A program made the position numbers and the translations under genes. Below, piece after piece: positions 6,275 to 14,006 of a stretch of DNA of 16,453 nucleotides; within the stretch, counting starts at the first letter, position 1, and each line of letters opens with the position of its first letter. The stretch is from assembly GCA_002332795.1 (NCBI GenBank), contig DDBP01000302.1, positions 1-16,453 on the forward strand, in the 5' to 3' direction. This DNA comes from Anaerolineales bacterium UBA2029 (GTDB lineage Bacteria > Chloroflexota > Anaerolineae > Aggregatilineales > Aggregatilineaceae). The notes under the pieces are model-generated. The model was not told the origin of the DNA, did not search any database, and was given only the letters and a program-made list of their open reading frames with translations.

Positions 6275-6308
6275 GCGGGCCGCAAGCGCCCTGGGGAGGG
6301 AGGTCTGG

Positions 6309-7862
6309 ATGGCGCACATCACACAGGCTCGCCGGTTGGAACGCATCGAACTCAATGCCGACCGGCTCAGCGGCCAGTATTTCGGTTGGGGGGCATTGAT
6401 CGCCGTCCTGCGCATCTTCTGGGTGATCGCGGTCAATGCCAGGCTGTTCGGTTCGCCGCCAGACGACATCTACGTCCGTATCGGAGACTGGCTGGGCATC
6501 CTCCTGTGGGGCTACACGCTGATCGGGCTGGTGGGCCTGGGAGCGGTGCTCTACGCCCGCTCGCGCAGCGAAGAGGCCACCTCCTCGACGCGGGCGATCA
6601 TCAATTACCTGGGCGTAGTGCTGTTCCTGGCCGCGTCCATCCGCGTGGTCACCGTCATCGAAGCCGATCCGGCTCGCTTCCCCATCACCCTATGGGGCCT
6701 GCAACTGGTCAACGGGCTGGTGCTGGGCGGCATGTACGCCCTGGTGGCCCTGGGCTATACCCTGGTCTATGGCATCCTGTTCATGATCAACTTCGCGCAT
6801 GGCGAAGTACTGGTCATGGGCACCTTCGGCGGCTGGTTTGCGCTGACCTACGTGATCGAAACCGGCGGGGGCACCTTCGAGGTAGGCGCGGCCAGCGTGG
6901 CCGGCGTGCTGTTGCCTTTGTTCTTCGCCATTCTGTTCCTGCCCCTGGAGACGCTGGCAGCCCGCGCCGGACGCCGTCACACCGCCCGCGCCGCCGAACC
7001 CGACCCCACCTGGTTTCTGACGTTGCTCAGCCTGCCCTTCCGCCTGTTGATCGGCGCGCTGGTCGGCTACGGATTGCTGCAGGCATTGGGGGGCTTCGCC
7101 CCGCACATCTATGAGGTGGTCACGACGATTGTGGCGCTGCTGTTCATCGTGGCGGTGGGGATGATCGTCTCGATGCTGGTGGCGGTCACCGTCGAGCGCG
7201 TCGCCTATCGCCCGCTGCGCGGTGCGCCGCGCCTGACGCCGCTGATCAGCGCCATCGGCGCATCGTTCTTCCTGCAACAGACCATGCTCAACGTCTTCGG
7301 CCCGTCTAAACGCGCCTACGCGCGCCCCAAACTGATTGACGGCACCATTGACGTGCGCCTGGGCGACCTGGGCACTATTCCCGTCACCAAGACCGGCATC
7401 ATCATTGTCATCTTCTCCCTGCTGCTCATGGTCTTCCTGTACCTGTTCGTACAACGCTCCAAGACAGGGCGGGCCATGCGCGCCGTAGCCGAGGACAAAC
7501 CGACGGCGGCCCTGATGGGCGTGGACGTGGATCAGGTGATTGTGATCACCTTCGCTCTGGGCGCGTTGCTGGCGGGCGCAGCCGGCGTGATGATGGGCTT
7601 CCACAATCAGTCGTTCAACTTCCGCGCTGGTTTCATCCCCGGCCTCAAGGCATTCACGGCGGCTGTGCTGGGCGGCATCGGCAACATCCCCGGCGCGATG
7701 TTCGGCGGCTTCTTCCTGGGACTGGTGGAAGCGCTGGGACCGACCATGCTGGGCATTCCGGCAGAGTATAAAGACGTGATCGCCTTCAGCCTGCTGGTGC
7801 TCGTGCTCATCTTCCGGCCTACCGGTATCTTCGGCGAAGTGTTGGCAGAAAAGAAGGTGTAG
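6309..7862 (+). CDS. livH: Branched-chain amino acid ABC transporter permease LivH, enlarged
   Basis: This 517-residue inner-membrane permease forms the importer channel with LivM. The LivH core is unmistakable: NGLVLGGMYALVALGYTLVYG from residue 135, INFAHGEV at 160-167, VERVAYRPLRGAPRL from 295, and a C-terminal AVLGGIGNIPGAMFGGFFLG. Usual LivH proteins have about 290-310 residues. Here roughly 125 residues with three predicted membrane helices (about 28-47, 61-83 and 97-117) precede the core. A further insertion of about 90 residues (185-275) includes a charged loop AARAGRRHTARAAEPDP and an extra hydrophobic segment. The ATG at 6309 follows AGGGAGG at proper spacing, so the extension is translated unless initiation occurs further in. 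It is the first of four tightly packed transporter genes. Confidence 0.92.
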   Translation: MAHITQARRLERIELNADRLSGQYFGWGALIAVLRIFWVIAVNARLFGSPPDDIYVRIGDWLGILLWGYTLIGLVGLGAVLYARSRSEEATSSTRAIINYLGVVLFLAASIRVVTVIEADPARFPITLWGLQLVNGLVLGGMYALVALGYTLVYGILFMINFAHGEVLVMGTFGGWFALTYVIETGGGTFEVGAASVAGVLLPLFFAILFLPLETLAARAGRRHTARAAEPDPTWFLTLLSLPFRLLIGALVGYGLLQALGGFAPHIYEVVTTIVALLFIVAVGMIVSMLVAVTVERVAYRPLRGAPRLTPLISAIGASFFLQQTMLNVFGPSKRAYARPKLIDGTIDVRLGDLGTIPVTKTGIIIVIFSLLLMVFLYLFVQRSKTGRAMRAVAEDKPTAALMGVDVDQVIVITFALGALLAGAAGVMMGFHNQSFNFRAGFIPGLKAFTAAVLGGIGNIPGAMFGGFFLGLVEALGPTMLGIPAEYKDVIAFSLLVLVLIFRPTGIFGEVLAEKKV

Positions 7863-7865
7863 GCC

Positions 7866-10217
7866 ATGCTGCAAACACGTATCCGACAGTTCCTCGGCTC
7901 CGTTCGCGAGGGCGTCAGCGCCGGTTTCATCAGCGGGATGCTGGTGATCTTCCTGATTCTGCTGGGCATTCCGATCAACCTGCGCGATATCGCCCTGTTC
8001 GTCATCTTGCTGGTGCCGGTCATTTTCGGCGTGCGGCTGGCGCGTCGTCTGTATGGGCGCGGGCTATTCCATATGCTGCGCAACGCCCTGGTGCTGGGCC
8101 TGGTAGCCGCGCTGCTGGCCTACCTGCTGATGGCGCTGATCAACCGCTGGCAGGAACATGGCGTCAACGTCACCGACTATTTCCCTTCCGTCACGACCGA
8201 TACGATGACGGTGCTCTCCGGCGTGCCTGCCTCGCAGTTGTTCCCCAACCCGCCGCGCGATCCCCTCACCGGCAAATATCCGGAGGGCAAACCGCTGCGC
8301 ACCAATCCCATGCGCCTGAGCTTCGACGAGAAAACAGGGCTGGAGGTGCTCGGCTTCAACCTGATCATCGGCGGCTTCTATGGTTTCCTGATCGCGTTGA
8401 TCGTGGCGGGCGTGGCCGGTACGTTGCTGGGCTGGGTCTTCCTGGCAGCGCGTACGGGGCAGCGCTGGAAAGCCGCTCGCGCCTATCTTTCGACCAGCCC
8501 GGCAGCGCACAATGGCGTGTTGCTGTTGCCGATCGCCTTCTTCGCGCTGCTGTGGCTGACGGTCGGTCACGGCCTGTACAACGCCAACAAAGATACCTAC
8601 AGCATTCTCAACCCGGTTCTTGATCTGGGGGGTAGCGCCCAGGAAGTACAACTGCTGATTGGTTTCGGCATCATTCTGTGGGGACTGGTGGCCGTGCGCG
8701 CCGCTCAACCCACCGATAAGGGCCTCAGCTATCCGGCGCGACTGGGCGTCTGCCTGGGCCTGATCGCCCTGCTGACGGCGGTGGGTCTCTGGCGCGTGCT
8801 GGGCAGCGAGACCTACTTCGTCGCCACGTCGCGGGCGCTGCGCGGCAGCGAGACGATCAGCGTGCTGATCTTGCTCGCCATAGGGGGCTTGCTGGCCGTG
8901 CAAAACGCGCGGGCGCTGCGCACACCCGGTCGCTTCGAGGCACAGTTTGCGGGCACGCAGGCCCTGCTGGTGGTGCTGCTGATGCCGCTCTTCCTCAACC
9001 AGGGCCAGAACGACGTGATGACCATCGTGGGCATCAACATCATGCTCGGCCTGGGGCTGAATATCGTGGTGGGCTACGCAGGCCTGCTCGACCTGGGCTA
9101 TGTGGCTTTCTTCGCCCTGGGCGCTTACGCCTATGCCTTCCTGTCGTCCAACCAGATCGAGACCGGCCCAGACGGACAACCTGCCGGTCTGAAGTTCGCC
9201 GGCAACGACGAGATGGTGGTCAAACTGGCTGGTTGGATTCCTATCACCGTCGTCGTGACGCTGCTGGTAGTCCTGGTGGGGGTGCGCTGGTGGCAGCGCC
9301 GCAACGCCGATCGTCGTTCCTGGGCGCACCGCCCGCCGCTGGTACGCTTCCCCTCCTACCCTGGCAGTGGCTTCGCCACGCTGTTGACGGTGATCGCCAT
9401 TGTGCTGAGCGTGATCGCGGCCTCGGCCCTGGAAGGCACTGGCCTCTACGACCGGCTGTTCAAGAGCGCGTCACCTTTCGTGATCGGCGTGATTGTCGGG
9501 GTCATCGTGGCCATGCTATCGGGCATTATGCTGGGCATTCCGGTGCTGCGCCTGCGCGGTGACTACCTGGCTATCGTGACGCTCGGCTTCGGCGAGATCA
9601 TCCGCCTGTTGTTCACCAACCTGCGCGACTACACCGGCGGCCCGCAGGGCGTGCTGGAAATCCCGCGCCCGTTGCCCGCTGGCGCGACCGGCCCGGTAGG
9701 TTACCTCTGGATGGTCTACCTGGTGTTGCTGGGCGTGGGCATCATCGCCTTCTTCTCTACACGCCTCAAGCAGTCGCGCATAGGCCGGGCCTGGAGCGCC
9801 ATGAAGAGCGACGAGGACATCGCGCAGTCCATGGGCATCAACCTGGTGCAGACCAAGCTGACGGCGTTCGCCATCGGCGCGGCCTTCGCCGGGCTGGGCG
9901 GCGTGCTCTTCGCGGCCCGTCAGCGCAACATCTACCCCAACGATTTCCGCCTGGACGTGTCCATCGAAGTGCTCAGTCTGGTGATCATCGGCGGGATGGG
10001 CAGCATCCCCGGCGTGATCATGGGCGCGATTGTCCTCATCGGCGTGCCAGAAGTGCTGCGCGAACTGGCCACATACCGCATCCTGGTCTTCGGGGCGTTG
10101 CTGGTGGCGATGGTCATCCTGCGGCCAGAGGGGTTGCTGCCCGCTCCCACGGCGCAACTGCGCGAACGAGCGCGCGCCCTGGTGCAAAGTCGCTACCAGC
10201 CCGAAGGAGGTGACTGA
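7866..10217 (+). CDS. livM: Branched-chain amino acid ABC transporter permease LivM, greatly enlarged
   Basis: This 783-residue membrane protein is the second Liv permease. The recognisable LivM core begins near residue 363 and includes NIMLGLGLNIVVGYAGLLDLGYVAFFALGAY from 391. Further on come GIPVLRLRGDYLAIVTLGFGEIIRL and a C-terminal RPEGLLP. LivM proteins are usually about 300-420 residues. The first 360 residues here form an additional membrane domain with many predicted helices and a soluble loop near residues 95-160 containing a proline-rich PNPPRDPLTGKYPEGKP stretch. A second insertion with several hydrophobic segments interrupts the core after SSNQIETGPDGQP. The gene starts three bases after livH, with an AAGGTG-type ribosome-binding site inside the livH end. 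It ends in a one-base overlap (TGATG) with livG. The function of the added domain is unknown. Confidence 0.92.
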   Translation: MLQTRIRQFLGSVREGVSAGFISGMLVIFLILLGIPINLRDIALFVILLVPVIFGVRLARRLYGRGLFHMLRNALVLGLVAALLAYLLMALINRWQEHGVNVTDYFPSVTTDTMTVLSGVPASQLFPNPPRDPLTGKYPEGKPLRTNPMRLSFDEKTGLEVLGFNLIIGGFYGFLIALIVAGVAGTLLGWVFLAARTGQRWKAARAYLSTSPAAHNGVLLLPIAFFALLWLTVGHGLYNANKDTYSILNPVLDLGGSAQEVQLLIGFGIILWGLVAVRAAQPTDKGLSYPARLGVCLGLIALLTAVGLWRVLGSETYFVATSRALRGSETISVLILLAIGGLLAVQNARALRTPGRFEAQFAGTQALLVVLLMPLFLNQGQNDVMTIVGINIMLGLGLNIVVGYAGLLDLGYVAFFALGAYAYAFLSSNQIETGPDGQPAGLKFAGNDEMVVKLAGWIPITVVVTLLVVLVGVRWWQRRNADRRSWAHRPPLVRFPSYPGSGFATLLTVIAIVLSVIAASALEGTGLYDRLFKSASPFVIGVIVGVIVAMLSGIMLGIPVLRLRGDYLAIVTLGFGEIIRLLFTNLRDYTGGPQGVLEIPRPLPAGATGPVGYLWMVYLVLLGVGIIAFFSTRLKQSRIGRAWSAMKSDEDIAQSMGINLVQTKLTAFAIGAAFAGLGGVLFAARQRNIYPNDFRLDVSIEVLSLVIIGGMGSIPGVIMGAIVLIGVPEVLRELATYRILVFGALLVAMVILRPEGLLPAPTAQLRERARALVQSRYQPEGGD

Positions 10218-11032
10218 TGAAAGAGCACACCGATCATCAGCCCGTGCTGCAGGCCATTGGCGTGACCAAACGCTTCGGCGGCCTGGTGGCGGTGGGAGAC
10301 CTCGACCTGACCATCATGCCCAATCAGATCGCCAGCGTGATCGGCCCCAACGGCGCGGGCAAGACCACCTTCTTCAACTGCATCAGCGGTTTCTACACGC
10401 CGGAAGAAGGCGAGATTCGCTTCCTGGGCCATCCCATTCAGGGCCTGCGCCCCGACCAGGTGACCGCGCGCGGCATTGCCCGCACCTACCAGAATATTCA
10501 CCTGTTCAAGGGGATGACGGTGCTGGAAAACGTGCTGGTCGGTGTGCACGCCAACCTGCGCAGCACACCAGTAGGGGCTTTGCTGCGGTTGCCCGTCAAC
10601 AGCCACGAAGAAGAAACTGCCCTGGCCTATGCCTATGAATTGCTGGAATTCGTGGGCCTGGCCGATGTCGCCGATATCCTGGCGACCAACCTGCCCTATG
10701 GCAGTCAGCGCCGGCTGGAGATCGCGCGGGCGCTGGCCAGCAACCCGCGCCTGCTCCTGCTCGACGAGCCGACGGCGGGCATGAATCCCCAGGAAACCGA
10801 AGACACCATGCACTTCATCCGCCGCCTGCGCGACGAGCGCGACCTGACCATTCTGCTGATCGAGCACGATATGAGCGTGGTGATGAACATCTCCGATCAG
10901 GTGACCGTGCTCGACTATGGACGCAAAATCTCCGAAGGCACGCCCGAATACGTACAGAACGATCCCCTGGTCATCGAAGCCTACCTGGGCACTGCCGCTG
11001 ACAAAGTGGATGTGGACTTGCTGGCGTCGTAG
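10217..11032 (+). CDS. livG: Branched-chain amino acid ABC transporter ATPase LivG
   Basis: This 271-residue cytoplasmic ATPase is one of the two nucleotide-binding subunits that power the LivHM channel. Walker A is GPNGAGKTT at 43-51, the Q-loop glutamine is at 92, and the signature is LPYGSQRRLEIARAL from 159. Walker B is LLLLDEPTAGMNP with catalytic Glu 184, and the switch histidine is His 217 in EHDM. The LPYG form of the signature, in place of LSGGQ, is normal for LivG. The ATG shares its A with the stop of livM, and the strong AAGGAGGTGA ribosome-binding site lies inside the last codons of livM. Translation of the two genes is therefore probably coupled. Confidence 0.96.
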   Translation: MKEHTDHQPVLQAIGVTKRFGGLVAVGDLDLTIMPNQIASVIGPNGAGKTTFFNCISGFYTPEEGEIRFLGHPIQGLRPDQVTARGIARTYQNIHLFKGMTVLENVLVGVHANLRSTPVGALLRLPVNSHEEETALAYAYELLEFVGLADVADILATNLPYGSQRRLEIARALASNPRLLLLDEPTAGMNPQETEDTMHFIRRLRDERDLTILLIEHDMSVVMNISDQVTVLDYGRKISEGTPEYVQNDPLVIEAYLGTAADKVDVDLLAS

Positions 11033-11059
11033 CGGATAAGGCGCAAAAGGAACGCGACC

Positions 11060-11773
11060 ATGGCGCTCTTGGAAGTCGAGAACCTGCATACCTACTACGG
11101 CAAGATTCACGCCCTCAAAGGCATCTCGCTATCCGTAGAAGAGGGCGAAATCGTGACGCTCATCGGCGGCAACGGCGCGGGCAAGACCACCACCCTCAAC
11201 ACCATCTGCGGCATCGTGCGCCCGTCGCAGGGGCGCGTGCTGTTGCGCGACGAAGACATCACGCACCTGCCGCCCCATGTGATCACCAGTCGGGGTGTCG
11301 TGCAGTCACCGGAGGGGCGCAAGATTTTTCAGCGCCTCACCGTGCTGGAAAACCTGGAAATGGGAGCCTACAGCCGCTCCGACGTGCACGGCATCGCCGA
11401 AGACCTGGAATTCGTCTTCGAGACCTTCCCTCGCCTGAAGGAACGCCAGAAACAACTGGGCGGCACGCTTTCGGGCGGTGAGCAGCAGATGCTGGCCATT
11501 GGCCGGGCGCTCATGGGCCGCCCGCGCGTGTTGTTGCTGGACGAGCCTTCGATGGGGCTGGCCCCTCTGCTGGTGCGCGACATCTTCCGCATCATCAAGT
11601 ACCTCAACGAGCACGGCACGACCATCCTGCTGGTGGAGCAGAACGCACTGATGGCGCTGGCCGTGGCACACCGCGGCTATGTGCTGCAGACGGGCAATAT
11701 CATCCTGTCCGATACGGCAGCGGCCCTGCGCGAGAATCAGATGGTGCGGGCCGCCTACCTGGGCGAGCACTGA
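11060..11773 (+). CDS. livF: Branched-chain amino acid ABC transporter ATPase LivF
   Basis: This 237-residue cytoplasmic ATPase is the second nucleotide-binding subunit of the Liv importer and the expected heterodimer partner of LivG. Walker A is GGNGAGKTTT from residue 36, and the Q-loop glutamine is at 82 (VQSPEGRKIF). The signature is LSGGEQQMLAIGRAL from 137. Walker B is LLLDEPSMGLAP with Glu 162. As usual for LivF, the switch position is VEQN rather than a histidine, followed by an RGYVLQTG segment. The length is typical. It starts 27 bases after livG behind AAAGGA, and is followed 22 bases later by the lipoprotein gene. Confidence 0.96.
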   Translation: MALLEVENLHTYYGKIHALKGISLSVEEGEIVTLIGGNGAGKTTTLNTICGIVRPSQGRVLLRDEDITHLPPHVITSRGVVQSPEGRKIFQRLTVLENLEMGAYSRSDVHGIAEDLEFVFETFPRLKERQKQLGGTLSGGEQQMLAIGRALMGRPRVLLLDEPSMGLAPLLVRDIFRIIKYLNEHGTTILLVEQNALMALAVAHRGYVLQTGNIILSDTAAALRENQMVRAAYLGEH

Positions 11774-11795
11774 GACAACGCAGGAGGAGAGACCG

Positions 11796-12320
11796 GTGAA
11801 ACGAGCGAGCTTCTTCCTGGTGATCGCCCTGGTCGTGCTGGCAGGAGCGCTGCTGTCCGCCTGCGGGGGCAGCCCCCGCGCTCGCGCCGACGAATTCGCC
11901 CGTTACCTGCCCGCCGAGGTGGGTGACTGGGAGCGCGACGACAAAGAGACGGTGCGGCTGCGTTCCAGCACCATCACCAACAAGGGCCATGTGACCATGT
12001 ACTACGAAGGGGCCGACGACACCATCGCTTATGTAGTGGTGGAGGCACACCCCGGCGTGGACGCTGCCGAAGTCGCCTATGCGACGCGCGAGCGCGAATG
12101 GCGTTTGCAGGGTCTGACCCTGGATCGCGACCGCGTGGCGCAGAAAGCCACGGCTCTGGTAGCGCAGACGCCGCTGGTGCGCTATGCGCTGTTCCAGGAA
12201 GGCGACATCGTGGTTGAGATTGATGCCATCGCCGCATCGGAGGACGCGCCGGTGAGCGACGAAGCCTTCGACGAGCTGCTGACCATGGTGCGCAACGCCT
12301 ACGCCAGGATCGGGCAATAA
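11796..12320 (+). CDS. Small lipoprotein of unknown function, last gene of the liv operon
   Basis: This 174-residue protein starts at GTG 11796, behind a strong AGGAGGAGA and 22 bases after livF. Residues 1-23 form a lipoprotein signal: KRA, a hydrophobic core, then LLSAC with the lipidated cysteine at 23. The mature part begins GGSPRARADEFARYLPAEVGDWERDD and appears to be a single soluble alpha/beta domain. It contains strand-like segments (HVTMYYEGADDTIAYVVVEAH, DIVVEIDAIAA) and ends in a helix (DEAFDELLTMVRNAYARIG). I do not recognise the family. Its place and spacing suggest co-expression with the importer, perhaps as an accessory binding or assembly factor, but that is inference only. 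A terminator follows 26 bases after the stop. Confidence 0.85.
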   Translation: MKRASFFLVIALVVLAGALLSACGGSPRARADEFARYLPAEVGDWERDDKETVRLRSSTITNKGHVTMYYEGADDTIAYVVVEAHPGVDAAEVAYATREREWRLQGLTLDRDRVAQKATALVAQTPLVRYALFQEGDIVVEIDAIAASEDAPVSDEAFDELLTMVRNAYARIGQ

Positions 12321-12346
12321 CCGCTTTCTGTGACGCGCAGAAAACG

Positions 12347-12380
12347 CCGCCGGTGATATGACCCGGCGGTTGTTGTTTTC
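12347..12380 (+). terminator. Rho-independent terminator after the liv operon
   Basis: A 7-bp GC-rich stem CCGCCGG (12347-12353) / CCGGCGG (12363-12369) with a 9-base loop is followed by TTGTTGTTTTC on the plus strand. On the minus strand it is followed by CGTTTTC, so it may also catch transcripts from the convergent feo operon. A smaller dyad TTTCTG/CAGAAA (12325-12343) lies just before it. Confidence 0.75.
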
Positions 12381-12408
12381 TGGTGGTGTGGTCGGTCAGG
12401 CTGTTTGC

Positions 12409-12468
12409 TTTACCTCACCCCCGCCTCGCTTCGCTCGGCTCGCCAGTGCCGAGCGGGGGTGAGGTGAA
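12409..12468. repeat. Palindromic intergenic element (CCTCACCCCCGC ... GCGGGGGTGAGG)
   Basis: ACCTCACCCCCGC (12412-12424) and GCGGGGGTGAGGT (12453-12465) are perfect 13-bp reverse complements. Pairing extends outward by TT/AA around one T:G wobble position. Inside, GCTCGGC (12433-12439) and GCCGAGC (12448-12454) form an alternative stem, and the segment between contains CTCGCTTCGCTCGG. No T-tract follows on either strand. The nested dyad, size and intergenic position fit a REP-like or small MITE-like dispersed repeat between the convergent liv and feo operons. Confidence 0.6.
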
Positions 12469-12581
12469 GGTATTGCCTGCAATTCTACACATTCCCAGCT
12501 TTACTCGCTTCTGAACCGCGTCGGAGAAGGAAGTGTACGGATACTAACGCCAACAGGGTCAACTGCGACCTTTCCTCTTGC

Positions 12582-14006
12582 TCACACCACCCCCAGCAAC
12601 CGCGCCACCGAGGCCGTGGTGAAAGTCACCAGCACGCCCAGCGCCAGGGGCAGGGCTGTCGCCACTGCTGTCCATTTGAGGCTGCGCGTCTCGTGGTAGA
12701 TGGTGAGGATGGTCGTGCTGCACGGGTTGTGGATCAGGCTGAAGAGCATCAGGTTGATCGCCGTCAGCGTCGTCCAGCCACCGGCATGGAGCACGGCGCG
12801 GATGGCGTTGTCCGACTCCATCTCGAACATCACGCCCGCGCCCGCGCCGACGCCCGTCAAGCCGGCTGTCAGCACGGTGAGCATCAGCACGGTGGGGATG
12901 ACGATCTCGTTGGCGGGGATGGCGACGATATAGGCCACCAGGATCACGCCGTTCAGCCCCAGCAACCAGCCGAAGCCGTCCAGCGCGGCGACCAGGTGCT
13001 CGGCGATGCTCTGCCCGCCGATGTGCACATTGGAGATCGTCCAGATGACCACGCCCGCGGGCAGGGCCATGGTGACGGCGCGCCACAGCACGATCAGCGT
13101 GCGGTCAATGACGGACGTGTAGAGCGTCTGCCAGATGCGCGGCGGGCGGTAGGGCGGCAGTTCCAGGCTGAAGACCGAGGCTTCGCCCTTGAGCAGCGTT
13201 CGCGACAGGAACCACGAGACGACGAAGGTGAGCAATACGCCCAACACCGCCACGCCTACCACGGCCAGCGCCGAGACCAACCCGGCCAGCGCCGCGGGCA
13301 CCGCGCTGCCAATGAAGATGGTCGAAACCATGATCAGCGTGGGCCAGCGCCCGTTGCAGACGGCAAAGTTGTTGGTGATGATGGCGATCAGTCGCTCGCG
13401 CGGACTGTCTATCACCCGCGTGGCGACCACACCTGCCGCGTTGCAGCCGAAGCCCATGGTCATGGAGAGCGCCTGTTTGCCATGCGCACCGGCCCGGCTG
13501 AAGAGGCGATCCAGGTTGAAGGCCACGCGCGGCAGGTAGCCGAAATCTTCCAGCAAGGTGAACAGCGGGAAGAAGATCGCCATCGGCGGCAACATCACGC
13601 TGACCACCCACGCCCCGGCCAGATACGCCCCGTCAATCAGCACGCCGCTGAGCCACCAGGGGAACCCCAACGCGCCTGCCGCGTCCTTCAGCGCCGGATG
13701 GACCGTATCCAGCAGCAGCGTCGCCAGCAAGCCAGACGGCACGTTGGCCCCCTGAATGGTGATCCAGAAGACCACCGTCAGCAGCAAGGCCATGATCGGG
13801 AAGCCCCATGTCCGGCTGGTGACCAGCCGGTCAATGGTGCGATCCAGGTCGAAGCGCGGGGGGGCGTCGGGACGGATGACCGCCCGGTCGGCCAGGCGTG
13901 CGGCGTCGGTGTAGAGCGCTTCGGCCAGTCGGTCGTGAATCCCCCCGCCCAGTTCCTGGCGGAGCGCCTGCGCCCGACGCAGAATCTCGGCGGCGGGGGC
14001 GCTCAT
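12582..14006 (-). CDS. feoB: FeoB membrane (permease) half of a split ferrous iron transporter
   Basis: This 474-residue protein carries the transmembrane part of FeoB, the Fe(II) importer of the inner membrane. The sequence DRTIDRLVTSRTWGFPIMALLL (from about 55) enters the first membrane segment. EDFGYLPR (153-160) and the two gate motifs MGFGCN (Cys 188) and NNFAVCNGRWPTL (Cys 217) follow. A final NPCSTTI motif holds Cys 429. These cysteines are conserved in the FeoB permease core. The first roughly 50 residues look like the end of the helical GDI region, so the split lies between the GTPase and the membrane channel. The ATG overlaps the stop of the GTPase gene by ATGA and has its own GGAGG seven bases upstream. 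This indicates a genuine second gene. The short tail has no FeoC-like domain. Confidence 0.93.
   Translation of the reverse strand: MSAPAAEILRRAQALRQELGGGIHDRLAEALYTDAARLADRAVIRPDAPPRFDLDRTIDRLVTSRTWGFPIMALLLTVVFWITIQGANVPSGLLATLLLDTVHPALKDAAGALGFPWWLSGVLIDGAYLAGAWVVSVMLPPMAIFFPLFTLLEDFGYLPRVAFNLDRLFSRAGAHGKQALSMTMGFGCNAAGVVATRVIDSPRERLIAIITNNFAVCNGRWPTLIMVSTIFIGSAVPAALAGLVSALAVVGVAVLGVLLTFVVSWFLSRTLLKGEASVFSLELPPYRPPRIWQTLYTSVIDRTLIVLWRAVTMALPAGVVIWTISNVHIGGQSIAEHLVAALDGFGWLLGLNGVILVAYIVAIPANEIVIPTVLMLTVLTAGLTGVGAGAGVMFEMESDNAIRAVLHAGGWTTLTAINLMLFSLIHNPCSTTILTIYHETRSLKWTAVATALPLALGVLVTFTTASVARLLGVV

Noticed and set aside
4918..6285. A 455-codon open frame opposite livJ
   Set aside because: It is an antisense shadow of livJ with no recognisable domains. 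The third-position base bias favours livJ.
8064..9329. A 421-codon open frame opposite livM, lying over the unusual N-terminal domain
   Set aside because: I considered whether the livM extension was itself the artefact. The plus frame is rich in coherent membrane helices and runs on into the LivM core, while the minus frame is His/Gln/Arg-rich noise.
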